In this document: positions 1 through 6,179 of the stretch, piece after piece
Position numbering within the stretch: the stretch's first letter is position 1
Layout: the number at the start of each line of letters is the position of its first letter
Assembly (NCBI GenBank): GCA_955652795.1
Contig: CATPBQ010000217.1
Coordinates: 1 to 7,159, forward strand
Direction of reading: 5' to 3'
Origin: an uncultured Steroidobacteraceae bacterium
Lineage (GTDB): Bacteria; Pseudomonadota; Gammaproteobacteria; Steroidobacterales; Steroidobacteraceae
DNA length: 7,159 bases
Made by a program: the position numbers and the translations under genes
Notes under the pieces: model-generated
The model's database searches: none
The model's input: only the letters and a program-made list of their open reading frames with translations
What the model was told of the DNA's origin: nothing

Positions 1-1
1 C

Positions 2-1063
2 GAGGCCGAGGTGGTCACCGCGGATGGCAGCCTGCGCACCGTCAACGCCTGCACCCATCCCGACCTGTTCTGGGCAATCAAGGGCGGCGGTGGCGGCAGT
101 TGGGGTGTCATCACCCGCCTCACGCTGCGCACCCACGAGCTGCCGGAATATTTCGGCGCCGCGTGGGGGACTATCAAGGCGCAATCGGACGACGCGTTCC
201 GCAGACTGCTGAGGGCTTTCACCGACTTCTATGCCGGCAGTCTTTTCAACCCCCACTGGGGCGAGCAGGTGTCGATCGGATCCGGCAACACTCTCAAGCT
301 CTCGATGGTCTCTCAGGGGCTCGACCGGCAACAGACGCAGCAGCTCTGGGAGCCGTTCTTTGCCTGGGTCAACGCGGCGCCGCAGGACTTCACGGTCACG
401 GACGAGTTCGGCACCGGGGCGCTGAAGGCGCAGCGCTGGTGGGACACCGCCGGCACGCACCGGATGGTCCAGGACACGCGTGCCGGAGCGCCCGATTACC
501 ACGCCTGGTGGCAAGGCGACCAGGAGCAGGTGGGCGCATACCTGCATGGTTATGATTCGCTGTGGCTGCCCGCCGCGCTGCTGCAGGAGCCGCAGCGCCA
601 GCGTCTTGCGGAGGCGCTCTTCGCGGGCAGCCGCCACAAGGAGATTGGTCTGCACTTCAACAAGGGGCTCGCGGGTGCCCCGCCCGAGGCGATCGCCGCG
701 GCGCTGGATACTGCCACCAATCCTGCGGTGACCGAGGCCTTTGCACTGGCCATCATCGCCGATGGGGCAGGAGCGGCCTATCCGGGGCTGGCGCGCCCCG
801 CAATGGATCTGGCGGCCGCCCACGAGGACGCGCGCGCGATCGATCGGGCTACCGCGGAGCTGCGCCGGATTGCCCCCCTCGCCGGCTCCTACGTCTCAGA
901 GAGCAACTATTTCAATGCGCAGTGGAGCCGCGCTTTCTGGGGCGAGCACTACCAGCGCTTGCGGGCCATCAAGGCAAAGTACGATCCTGACGGTCTGTTC
1001 TTCGTACACCACGGTGTTGGGAGCGAAGACTGGAGCGCGGATGGCTTCACGCGGTTGGCGTGA
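2..1063 (+). CDS. FAD-linked oxidase, berberine bridge enzyme (BBE) type, C-terminal part (5' truncated)
   Basis: The frame is open from base 2 and ends at TGA 1061-1063, giving 353 visible residues. The start lies upstream of the window, so this is the C-terminal portion of a larger protein. Near the visible N-terminus is the motif HPDLFWAIKGGGGGSWGV, followed by ITRLTLRTHELP. This is the end of the FAD-binding (PCMH-type) domain, where D-L-F-W-A-x-x-G-G-G-G-x-x-G-V is diagnostic. The last 60 residues carry the BBE C-terminal signature: SNYFNAQW, FWGEHYQRLRAIKAKYDPDGLFFVHHGVG. Family members are flavoproteins that oxidise alcohols, sugars or secondary metabolites with O2 as acceptor. The substrate cannot be deduced. 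The residues that attach FAD covalently (His, often plus Cys) lie in the missing N-terminal part. The 3' end overlaps the cyclophilin gene by 23 nt, suggesting co-transcription. Confidence in the family is high; the specific reaction is unknown. Confidence 0.9.
   Translation, partial: EAEVVTADGSLRTVNACTHPDLFWAIKGGGGGSWGVITRLTLRTHELPEYFGAAWGTIKAQSDDAFRRLLRAFTDFYAGSLFNPHWGEQVSIGSGNTLKLSMVSQGLDRQQTQQLWEPFFAWVNAAPQDFTVTDEFGTGALKAQRWWDTAGTHRMVQDTRAGAPDYHAWWQGDQEQVGAYLHGYDSLWLPAALLQEPQRQRLAEALFAGSRHKEIGLHFNKGLAGAPPEAIAAALDTATNPAVTEAFALAIIADGAGAAYPGLARPAMDLAAAHEDARAIDRATAELRRIAPLAGSYVSESNYFNAQWSRAFWGEHYQRLRAIKAKYDPDGLFFVHHGVGSEDWSADGFTRLA
1032..1035 (+). promoter_or_regulatory. Ribosome binding site deciding the cyclophilin start
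   Basis: GGAG lies 5 nt before ATG 1041, inside the last codons of the oxidase gene. The next in-frame ATG (1086) has only the weak sequence GGTGTCAGGCCC before it. This supports the upstream start, which also adds a basic n-region to the signal peptide. Confidence 0.5.
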
Positions 1064-2003
1064 GCTGGCGACGGGTGTCAGGCCCATGTGCGTGGGCCTC
1101 GCCCTGGCGCTGCCGCTGCTCAGCGCGGCGCTGCACGGCGCGACCCCCGCGAACGAGGTACCCGGCAGGACGCTCACCGGCGCGCAGGTACTGGCCGCGT
1201 CCACTGCCGCGGACTGGCGCGCGCTCGACCCGTCGAACACGCTGTACCTGGAACTGCCCTCCGGGCGCGTCGTCATCGAGCTCGCTCCCCAATTCGCCCC
1301 GCACCACGTAGCGAATGTCCAGGCGCTGGCGCGCGGGCATTACTTCGATGGGCTGTGGATCATGCGCGCCCAGGACAACTACGTCGTGCAATGGGGCGAT
1401 CCGGACGGCAAGAAGCCGCTCGGCGCAGCGCACCGCACCCTGGGGGCGGAGTTCGAGCGCCCGCTGCGGGGGCTGTCGATCATGAGGTTTCCGGATCCGG
1501 ATACCTATGCGCCGGAAGTCGGATTCGTGGACACCTTTCCGATCGCCGCCGATCCGGCGATCGGTCGCGCGTGGCTGGTGCACTGCTACGGCATGGTGGG
1601 CGCCGGGCGCGACAACGATGTGGATAGTGGCGGCGGTACCGAGCTGTACGTGGTGATTGGCCAGGCCCCGAGACATCTGGATCGCAACGTCACGCTGCTC
1701 GGGCGCGTGGCGTCCGGCATGGAGCTGCTCTCGGTCATGCCGCGCGGCAACGGGACGCTCGGCTTCTACGAGCACGCCGAGCAGCGCACGCCGATCAAGT
1801 CCCTGAGGCTCGCCGCGGACGTGCCAGCCGCGCAGCGCACCGAGCTGGAAGTGCTGCGTACCGACACACCGACTTTTCTCGCCTACGCCGAGGCGCGGCG
1901 CAGCCGGCACGAAGAATGGTTCAAGGTGCCGGCCGGACGGCTCGACGTGTGCAACATGCCGGTCCCGGTGCGGCCACGCACTACCGGCGGCGCCGCGAAA
2001 TAA
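1041..2003 (+). CDS. Exported cyclophilin-type peptidyl-prolyl cis-trans isomerase
   Basis: This is a 320-aa protein from ATG 1041. An N-terminal signal peptide is visible: basic residues at R4, R7 and R14, then a hydrophobic stretch at about residues 16-31, so it should act in the periplasm. The cyclophilin fold is recognisable. TLYLELPSGRVVIEL and APHHVANVQALARGHYFDGL match the opening strands and helix. IMRAQDNYVVQWGDP matches the active-site segment (FHRxxxxFxxQGGD in classic cyclophilins), and GTELYVVIGQ and NVTLLGRVASGMELL match the C-terminal core. The catalytic Arg is R109 and the paired Gln is Q117, with the family's 8-residue spacing. The position of human CypA Phe60 is Tyr (Y114), and the Ser-Gln-Phe-Phe strand reads Thr-Glu-Leu-Tyr (T200-Y203). 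The protein is longer than a minimal cyclophilin (about 165-190 aa) because of insertions between the core blocks and an extra C-terminal tail. It would isomerise Xaa-Pro bonds during folding of exported proteins, though the divergent pocket makes reduced or altered activity possible. If ATG 1086 is used instead, the protein loses 15 residues. It ends 16 bp from the convergent DUF3106 gene. Confidence 0.86.
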   Translation: MASRGWRELATGVRPMCVGLALALPLLSAALHGATPANEVPGRTLTGAQVLAASTAADWRALDPSNTLYLELPSGRVVIELAPQFAPHHVANVQALARGHYFDGLWIMRAQDNYVVQWGDPDGKKPLGAAHRTLGAEFERPLRGLSIMRFPDPDTYAPEVGFVDTFPIAADPAIGRAWLVHCYGMVGAGRDNDVDSGGGTELYVVIGQAPRHLDRNVTLLGRVASGMELLSVMPRGNGTLGFYEHAEQRTPIKSLRLAADVPAAQRTELEVLRTDTPTFLAYAEARRSRHEEWFKVPAGRLDVCNMPVPVRPRTTGGAAK

Positions 2004-2019
2004 ACACCCTTGGGAAGGA

Positions 2020-2553
2020 TCAGCGGTGCGAGGGCCGCGGCGCCTGGGGCGGCCGCGGCATCGGGCGTTGCTCTCGCTGCTCGCGGGCGTGCTCGATCAT
2101 CTGCTGACGCTGGACGGGGCTCGCAGCGCGCCATTGGTCGCGCAGCATCTGGCGCCGCGCCGGTGGCAGCTGCTGAAACTTGTGAAAATTATCCCGCACG
2201 GCCGCCTGCTCGGTCGGCGGCAGTGCCTGGAATTTCTGCCAGCGGCTGCGCAGCGCATGGCGCTCCACGGGGAGGAGCGTCTGCCAGTGCCCGAAGCGCT
2301 CGCGCGCCTTATCGCGCTGCTCGGCCGACATCCCGAGCCAGCGCTCGGTGCCGTGCGTGAGCGCCTGCTGGCGCGAGGGCGGCAGGCTGTTCCACTGGCC
2401 TCCGAAACGCGACAGGAGCTTGTGCTGCTCGGGCGAAAGACTCGACCAGGCAACCGGGGCCGGGGGATTCGCGCCGGGCGCTTCCTGCGCAAACGCGGGC
2501 GCTGCCGCGAGCAGCAGCAGGCCGAGGATGCCCGTACGCCATTTGTTATTCAT
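2020..2553 (-). CDS. Exported DUF3106-family repeat protein
   Basis: This is a 177-aa protein with a Sec-type signal peptide: basic MNNKWR, a leucine/alanine core, and likely cleavage after AFA at residues 21-23. The mature part is hydrophilic, rich in Gln and Arg, and almost wholly predicted helical. It is built from a repeated unit of the form L-P/S-P-x-x-x...W/F. Unit starts fall at residues 39, 57, 75, 93, 111 and 129, an exact 18-residue period, with aromatics at W54, W72, W90, F108 and F126. A degenerate last unit (SPVQRQQM) and a Pro/Arg-rich tail follow. This architecture matches the DUF3106 family, for which I know no established biochemical function. A good Shine-Dalgarno sequence precedes the ATG, and the gene overlaps the stop of the upstream small gene by 8 nt, making it the last gene of the sigma-factor operon. 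A periplasmic structural or stress role under the sigma factor is inference. Confidence 0.85.
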   Translation of the reverse strand: MNNKWRTGILGLLLLAAAPAFAQEAPGANPPAPVAWSSLSPEQHKLLSRFGGQWNSLPPSRQQALTHGTERWLGMSAEQRDKARERFGHWQTLLPVERHALRSRWQKFQALPPTEQAAVRDNFHKFQQLPPARRQMLRDQWRAASPVQRQQMIEHAREQREQRPMPRPPQAPRPSHR

Positions 2554-2827
2554 TATTTTTCACTCCGGCTGCGCTCGGCGGCGGCGCTGGGGGCGGCGAT
2601 GCGGGCGCCGCCCGGCCCTTGGCCGCCAGCCGCGCCGCGCGCTGCGGATCGGCCTGCGCGAGGTAGTCCGGGTTCACCTCGGCCAGGCGGTCGACGCTTC
2701 CCAGGAACTCGAGAAAGCCAGGATCGGGGTCCTCGGGCTGGGGTTTGCGCGTGTCGTCGCTGCGAGCCAGGGTACAGGCGAGCGCCAATACGGCCAGCAC
2801 CCCACAGCCCACCCGACGCGTGCACAT
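2546..2827 (-). CDS. Small exported protein of unknown function with FLEFLG motif, sigma operon
   Basis: This is a 93-aa protein. A basic N-terminus (residues 4-5 RR) and a hydrophobic stretch at about residues 6-20 indicate export. Cys8 and Cys18 lie in this stretch. Cys18 follows A-L-A, which only loosely resembles a lipobox (the -3 position is Ala rather than Leu), so lipoprotein processing is uncertain. The mature part has an acidic segment DPDPGFLEFLGSVD (F38-G43 being the core), then NPDYLAQADPQ, and ends in an Ala/Pro-rich tail (residues 73-86). From memory, small proteins with a similar FLEFLG-like motif accompany ECF sigma/DUF3106 clusters in other gammaproteobacteria. I cannot name a function. 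Its ATG shares one base with the preceding TGA (TGATG), with GAGGG just upstream. Its own stop lies 8 nt inside the DUF3106 gene. The arrangement implies coupled translation and stable stoichiometry with its neighbours. Confidence 0.75.
   Translation of the reverse strand: MCTRRVGCGVLAVLALACTLARSDDTRKPQPEDPDPGFLEFLGSVDRLAEVNPDYLAQADPQRAARLAAKGRAAPASPPPAPPPSAAGVKNNE
2561..2566 (-). promoter_or_regulatory. Shine-Dalgarno of the DUF3106 gene
   Basis: On the minus strand, GGAGTG is followed by the A-rich spacer AAAAATA (7 nt) and then the ATG. It lies within the 3' end of the preceding gene and is the best ribosome binding site in the operon. This suggests the DUF3106 protein is made in larger amounts than the upstream regulators. 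Confidence 0.55.
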
Positions 2828-3219
2828 CAGCCCTCGCTCTGGACATTGTCAGTCTGCGCGGTCGCCCATTCATAGAACGGGCCGTCCCAGCCATCCAGCA
2901 GTTCCAGTGCTTCACTGTCTGCCAGCAAATCCATGTCCTCCGCCGCGTGCTGTGCCTCGAGCACCGGCGGTTCGCCGGCAGGCTGACGGTGCCACAGCAC
3001 GACGGCCACCAGCAACGCGGCCGTTGCGGCGCCCGCGGTCGGCATGAGCGTGAGACTGCGCCACCACGCCCGGCGACGCGTACCGGCCGCCTCGAGCGCC
3101 GCGTGGCGCGCCTGGTTCAGGCGCGAGCGGATGCGGCCATCGATGCGCGACAGGCTCTCCTCGAGCACCGCGCGCGCCTTGCGCTCGAATTCCGTCAGTG
3201 GCTCATTCATCGGGCTCAT
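2827..3219 (-). CDS. Probable anti-sigma factor, single-pass membrane protein (DUF3619-like)
   Basis: This is a 130-aa protein directly after the sigma gene, its ATG overlapping the sigma stop by 4 nt (ATGA). The N-terminal half is charged and helical (residues 7-50; LTEFERKARAVLEESLSRIDGRIRSRL) and ends in a basic cluster, RRRAWWR. One transmembrane segment follows at about residues 57-76, then a short acidic tail (EDMDLLADSEALELLDGWDGPFYEWA). Positive-inside topology puts the N-terminus in the cytoplasm, where it could hold the sigma factor, and the acidic tail in the periplasm. The size, topology and position resemble DUF3619-type proteins and the small membrane anti-sigma factors that partner ECF sigma factors. 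There is no recognisable zinc-binding (ZAS) motif: no HxxxCxxC. Anti-sigma activity is therefore inferred from position and topology. An alternative ATG nine bases downstream would remove only three residues. GGAGAG lies 8 nt before the chosen start. Confidence 0.75.
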   Translation of the reverse strand: MSPMNEPLTEFERKARAVLEESLSRIDGRIRSRLNQARHAALEAAGTRRRAWWRSLTLMPTAGAATAALLVAVVLWHRQPAGEPPVLEAQHAAEDMDLLADSEALELLDGWDGPFYEWATAQTDNVQSEG

Positions 3220-3842
3220 ACGTAGAGCTCTCCGAGTTGCGCGCGCAGTGCCTGCAGCGCGCGAAAGTAATGCGTCTTGACGCTGCCTTGCGAGCAGCCC
3301 ATCGCGGCCGCGGTCTGGGCAACGTCCAGTCCCTCCAGGGCGCGCAGCAGAAACGCCTGGCGCTGCCGGCCGGGCAGCTCGCCGAGCGCCTTCTCCAGCG
3401 CCTCCACGGCCTGCTCGAGCTCGAGCCGTCTCGGGGGTTGTGGCTCCGGGCTCGGCGCCTGCGCGATGGGGTCTGGCTCGTCGTCATCCTCGTCGCCGCG
3501 GAACGGCAGCCAGGCGATTACCCGCCCGCGCACCGTGCGCCGGCGCTGCATGTCGCGAATGCGGTTCTCGAGAATGCGGTAAAAGAGCGGCTTCCATTCT
3601 TCCGCAGGCCGGTCGGCGTAGGCGCGGGCCAGCTGCAGCATCGCGTCCTGCACCGCATCGAGCGCGTCATCCTCGTGCCGCAGCGCCGCCTGCGCGATCT
3701 TGAATGCCTTGAGCTCGACGCCGGCCAGGAACTGGTTCAGCGCACGGGATCGCGTCTGGGCTTCAAGGTCCGTCAGGTCCACGTCGCCGTGTAGTGCGGC
3801 CGGCATGCTATAAGGCGACGCGAGCGTAGCAAACTCGGACAT
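3216..3842 (-). CDS. ECF-type RNA polymerase sigma factor
   Basis: With ATG 3842 the protein has 208 aa. Region sigma-2 spans about residues 44-102: FKIAQAALRHEDDALDAVQDAML, then WKPLFYRILENRIRDMQRRR, which covers core binding and -10 recognition. An unusually acidic, proline-rich linker (GDEDDDEPDP... to residue 138) leads to region sigma-4 at about 142-203. That region includes ALGELPGRQRQAFLLRALEG and the helix-turn-helix DVAQTAAAMGCSQGSVKTHYFRAL that reads the -35 element. Regions 1 and 3 are absent, as expected for the ECF class. The start is uncertain. ATG 3842 and ATG 3806 (giving 196 aa) both lack a clear Shine-Dalgarno sequence, and the frame continues upstream to a TTG at 3896. The gene leads a four-gene operon and presumably directs transcription of its own operon plus envelope genes elsewhere. 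The stimulus is not evident. Confidence 0.9.
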   Translation of the reverse strand: MSEFATLASPYSMPAALHGDVDLTDLEAQTRSRALNQFLAGVELKAFKIAQAALRHEDDALDAVQDAMLQLARAYADRPAEEWKPLFYRILENRIRDMQRRRTVRGRVIAWLPFRGDEDDDEPDPIAQAPSPEPQPPRRLELEQAVEALEKALGELPGRQRQAFLLRALEGLDVAQTAAAMGCSQGSVKTHYFRALQALRAQLGELYV

Positions 3843-3851
3843 GGCCTGTAT

Positions 3852-3875
3852 AACGCGCGCGCGCGCGACCTGGTT
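3852..3875 (-). promoter_or_regulatory. Putative ECF-type autoregulatory promoter of the sigma operon
   Basis: On the minus strand AACC (3875-3872) and CGTT (3855-3852) are separated by exactly 16 nt. AAC in the -35 and CGT in the -10 at about this spacing are typical of ECF sigma promoters. Transcription would start near 3845, leaving the message almost leaderless if ATG 3842 is used, or with a leader of roughly 40 nt if ATG 3806 is used. The motifs are short and the region is GC-rich, so this is a suggestion only. Confidence 0.3.
3854..3867. repeat. Alternating (CG)7 tract in divergent promoter region
   Basis: This is an uninterrupted 14-bp CG dinucleotide run. It lies in the spacer between the sigma factor and priA and forms most of the spacer of the putative ECF promoter. 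Such tracts favour Z-DNA and are prone to slippage. Confidence 0.85.
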
Positions 3876-3916
3876 GACGGGCCGGTTGCGGCACAAGTCA
3901 CTGATTTAACTTACAC

Positions 3917-6130
3917 GTGAGACCCGAGCCCAAAGTCTTTCGGGTGGCGCTCGACACCCCGCTCCGACGGCTGTTCGATTACCTTCCGCCGGCATCCCCC
4001 GGCGGGCCGCACCTGCCCGCACCGGGGTCACGCGTGCGGGTTCCCTTCGGCCGCCAGCGTCTCGTGGGCGTAGTTCTGGCGAGTGCAGACACTTCGGAAG
4101 TTCCGACCGGACGCCTGAAGCCGATTCTCGAGGTGCTGGATCCCAAGCCGGTGCTCGATGCGGCGGCGCTGGAGCTCCTCGGCTGGGCCGCGCGCTACTA
4201 CCACCATCCGATCGGGGAGGTGCTGGCCGGAGCGCTCCCTAAGGCGCTGCGGCTGGGGGCGAGCGCCACCGAGAGCGAAGAGCGCTGGGGGGCGACCGCC
4301 ACCGGAACCCAGGCCTGCGCGGCGGGTGAGCCGCGCCGCGCCGCAAAGCAGCGGGCGCTGCTCGAGTTTCTGCTCGAAAGCGGTGGCGCCGTGGCCGGCA
4401 CCCTCAATGAGCGCCTCGGCTCATGGCGTGACGCCGCCCGTGCGCTGCTGGCGCGCGGCTGGATAGCCCGCACCGAAAGCGCGATCGTGCCGCAGGCAGA
4501 GGCCACGCGGGTCCGCACCGCAGGCCCGGCGCTGCTGCCCGAGCAGAGCGCGGCCGTGGAAGCCGTGGCGGCGTCGCTGGGCCGCTTTGGCGCATTCGTG
4601 CTGCACGGAATCACCGGCAGCGGCAAGACCGAGGTCTACCTGCGCCTGATCGAGCGGGTGCTCGGCGCAGGCCAGCGCGCGCTCGTGCTGGTGCCCGAGA
4701 TCGGCCTCACCCCGCAACTGCTGGGCCGGTTTCGGGAGCGATTCGACGCCCCGATGGCGGTGCTGCATTCGGCCCTGACGGATCACGAGCGCCTCATCGC
4801 CTGGCGCGACGCCTTCAGCGGCCGCGCCCGCATCGTGCTCGGTACCCGCTCGGCGGTGTTCGCCCCGGTGCCGGAGCTCGGGCTGATTGTCGTCGACGAG
4901 GAGCACGACCCGTCCTTCAAGCAACACGAAGGGGGCTTTCGCTATTCGGCGCGGGACCTGGCGGTGATGCGTGCCCGGCACGCGGCCGTGCCGGTGCTGC
5001 TCGGTTCGGCGACGCCGGCGCTGGAGACCCTGCACAACGTCGCCGCGGGCCGCTATGCGCACCTGCGGTTGCGGCACCGGGCGGCACAGTCCCAGCCGCC
5101 GCGGCTTGCGCTGCTGGACCTGCGCACGAGCGCCATGCGCGCAGGCGTAGCGACACCGGCGGTGCTCGCGATCGAGCGTCATCTCGCCGATGACGGCCAG
5201 GTGCTGGTGTTCCTCAACCGCCGCGGCTACGCGCCGACGCTGTTGTGCACCGCGTGCGGCTGGATCGCGCCCTGCCGCGAGTGCGACGCGCGGCTCACCG
5301 TGCATCTGGCCGCCGGACGGCTGCGCTGTCATCACTGCGGCGCCGACGCGCCCCTGCCGCAGCGCTGTCCACAATGTGGTTTCGCCGTGAAACCGGTGGG
5401 CCAGGGCACGGAGCGCATCGAGGAGACCCTCGGCACCCTGTTCCCCGGCGTGAGCATTGCGCGCCTGGACCGGGACGTCGTGAGAAGGCGCGGCGATCTG
5501 GAGGAGGTGATGCGCCGCATGTCCTCGGGCGAGGCGCGCATCCTCGTCGGCACGCAGATGGTTACCAAGGGGCATGACTTTCCGAACGTGACGCTGGTCG
5601 TGGTGCTCAACGCGGATCAGGGCCTCTTCAGCACCGATTTCCGCGCACCCGAGCGCCTCGCGCAGACGATCGTGCAGGTCGCGGGGCGCGCGGGACGCGG
5701 CGCGCGGCCTGGCGAAGTACTGATCCAGAGCGAATTCCCCGATCACCCGCTGCTCACCAGCCTGCTCGCGGAAGGCTACGACGGGTTTGCGCGCGCGGCA
5801 CTCGCGGAACGCTCGCAGGCCGCCTGGCCGCCGTTCAGCCGCCTGGCCGCGCTGCGCGACTCCGCCACGAGCGCGCAAGCCGCGCTCGCCTTCCTCACCG
5901 ACGCCCGCAAGCTCGCGCAGCGCCCGCCGCGTGGTGTGCGCCTGCTGGGTCCGGTGCCGGCGGCGATGGCCAAACGCGCCGGACGCTACCACGCGCAGCT
6001 GCTGGTGGAGAGCGCGCAGCGCTCGCGCCTGCACGAATTCCTGGACGCCTGGCTGGCGCAGGTCGTAGCTCTCAAGAGCGCGCGCGCGGTGCGCTGGTCG
6101 CTGGACGTGGATCCGATCGAGCTGTTCTAA
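3917..6130 (+). CDS. priA: Primosomal protein N' (replication restart helicase PriA)
   Basis: This is a 737-aa superfamily 2 DNA helicase that recognises stalled or collapsed forks and loads the replicative helicase; the length is near that of E. coli PriA (732 aa). The N-terminal DNA-binding domain opens with VFRVALDTPLRRLFDYLPP. Helicase motifs are intact: Walker A GITGSGKT (231-238), Walker B DEEH (327-330), LLGSATP (361-367), GTQMVTKGHDFPN (545-557) and QVAGRAGRG (587-595). Eight cysteines forming the two zinc-binding sites are all present (C444, C447, C453, C456, C471, C474, C484, C487). The C-terminal domain ends VRWSLDVDPIELF, as is usual for the family. The start is GTG 3917: an in-frame TGA at 3902-3904 leaves no other initiation codon, and there is no Shine-Dalgarno sequence, so translation may be weak or leaderless. 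The gene is divergent from the sigma operon and convergent with the HD gene. No key residue is missing. Confidence 0.98.
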   Translation: MRPEPKVFRVALDTPLRRLFDYLPPASPGGPHLPAPGSRVRVPFGRQRLVGVVLASADTSEVPTGRLKPILEVLDPKPVLDAAALELLGWAARYYHHPIGEVLAGALPKALRLGASATESEERWGATATGTQACAAGEPRRAAKQRALLEFLLESGGAVAGTLNERLGSWRDAARALLARGWIARTESAIVPQAEATRVRTAGPALLPEQSAAVEAVAASLGRFGAFVLHGITGSGKTEVYLRLIERVLGAGQRALVLVPEIGLTPQLLGRFRERFDAPMAVLHSALTDHERLIAWRDAFSGRARIVLGTRSAVFAPVPELGLIVVDEEHDPSFKQHEGGFRYSARDLAVMRARHAAVPVLLGSATPALETLHNVAAGRYAHLRLRHRAAQSQPPRLALLDLRTSAMRAGVATPAVLAIERHLADDGQVLVFLNRRGYAPTLLCTACGWIAPCRECDARLTVHLAAGRLRCHHCGADAPLPQRCPQCGFAVKPVGQGTERIEETLGTLFPGVSIARLDRDVVRRRGDLEEVMRRMSSGEARILVGTQMVTKGHDFPNVTLVVVLNADQGLFSTDFRAPERLAQTIVQVAGRAGRGARPGEVLIQSEFPDHPLLTSLLAEGYDGFARAALAERSQAAWPPFSRLAALRDSATSAQAALAFLTDARKLAQRPPRGVRLLGPVPAAMAKRAGRYHAQLLVESAQRSRLHEFLDAWLAQVVALKSARAVRWSLDVDPIELF

Positions 6131-6157
6131 AGCGTGCGCTCCGACACGGCGCGCGCT
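6131..6157 (+). terminator. Possible terminator hairpin after priA
   Basis: AGCGTGCGC (6131-6139) can pair with GCGCGCGCT (6149-6157) across a 9-nt loop, with one G-U wobble. The stem extends by one A-U pair using the last base of the priA stop and T6158. It lies in the 49-bp gap between convergent priA and the HD gene. Only two T residues follow, so it is not a textbook intrinsic terminator. On the minus strand the wobble becomes an A-C mismatch, although that side is followed by TTTAG. Confidence 0.45.
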
Positions 6158-6179
6158 TCCCGCGAGTGAGGCCGCGGCG

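Noticed and set aside
741..1040. Upstream extension of the cyclophilin reading frame
   Set aside because: The extension overlaps the conserved BBE C-terminus in another frame, lacks cyclophilin similarity, and would bury the signal peptide.
1047..1910. Open frame of 287 codons on the minus strand opposite the cyclophilin gene
   Set aside because: It lies fully within a recognised gene, has no motif, and has the skewed composition of an antisense shadow.
2007..2018. CCTTGGGAAGG symmetry considered as a terminator
   Set aside because: Only a 4-bp stem with a 3-nt loop and no T-run on either side, too weak to terminate transcription.
2026..3225. Open frame of 399 codons on the plus strand opposite the sigma operon
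   Set aside because: Its product is low-complexity and Arg/Ala/Pro-rich. The opposite strand holds three genes with coherent signal peptides, a transmembrane segment, Shine-Dalgarno sites and coupled junctions.
4088..4105. Near-palindrome around ACTTCGGAAGT resembling the octamer of the argS spacer
   Set aside because: It lies inside priA coding sequence with short arms, so chance similarity is the simpler explanation.
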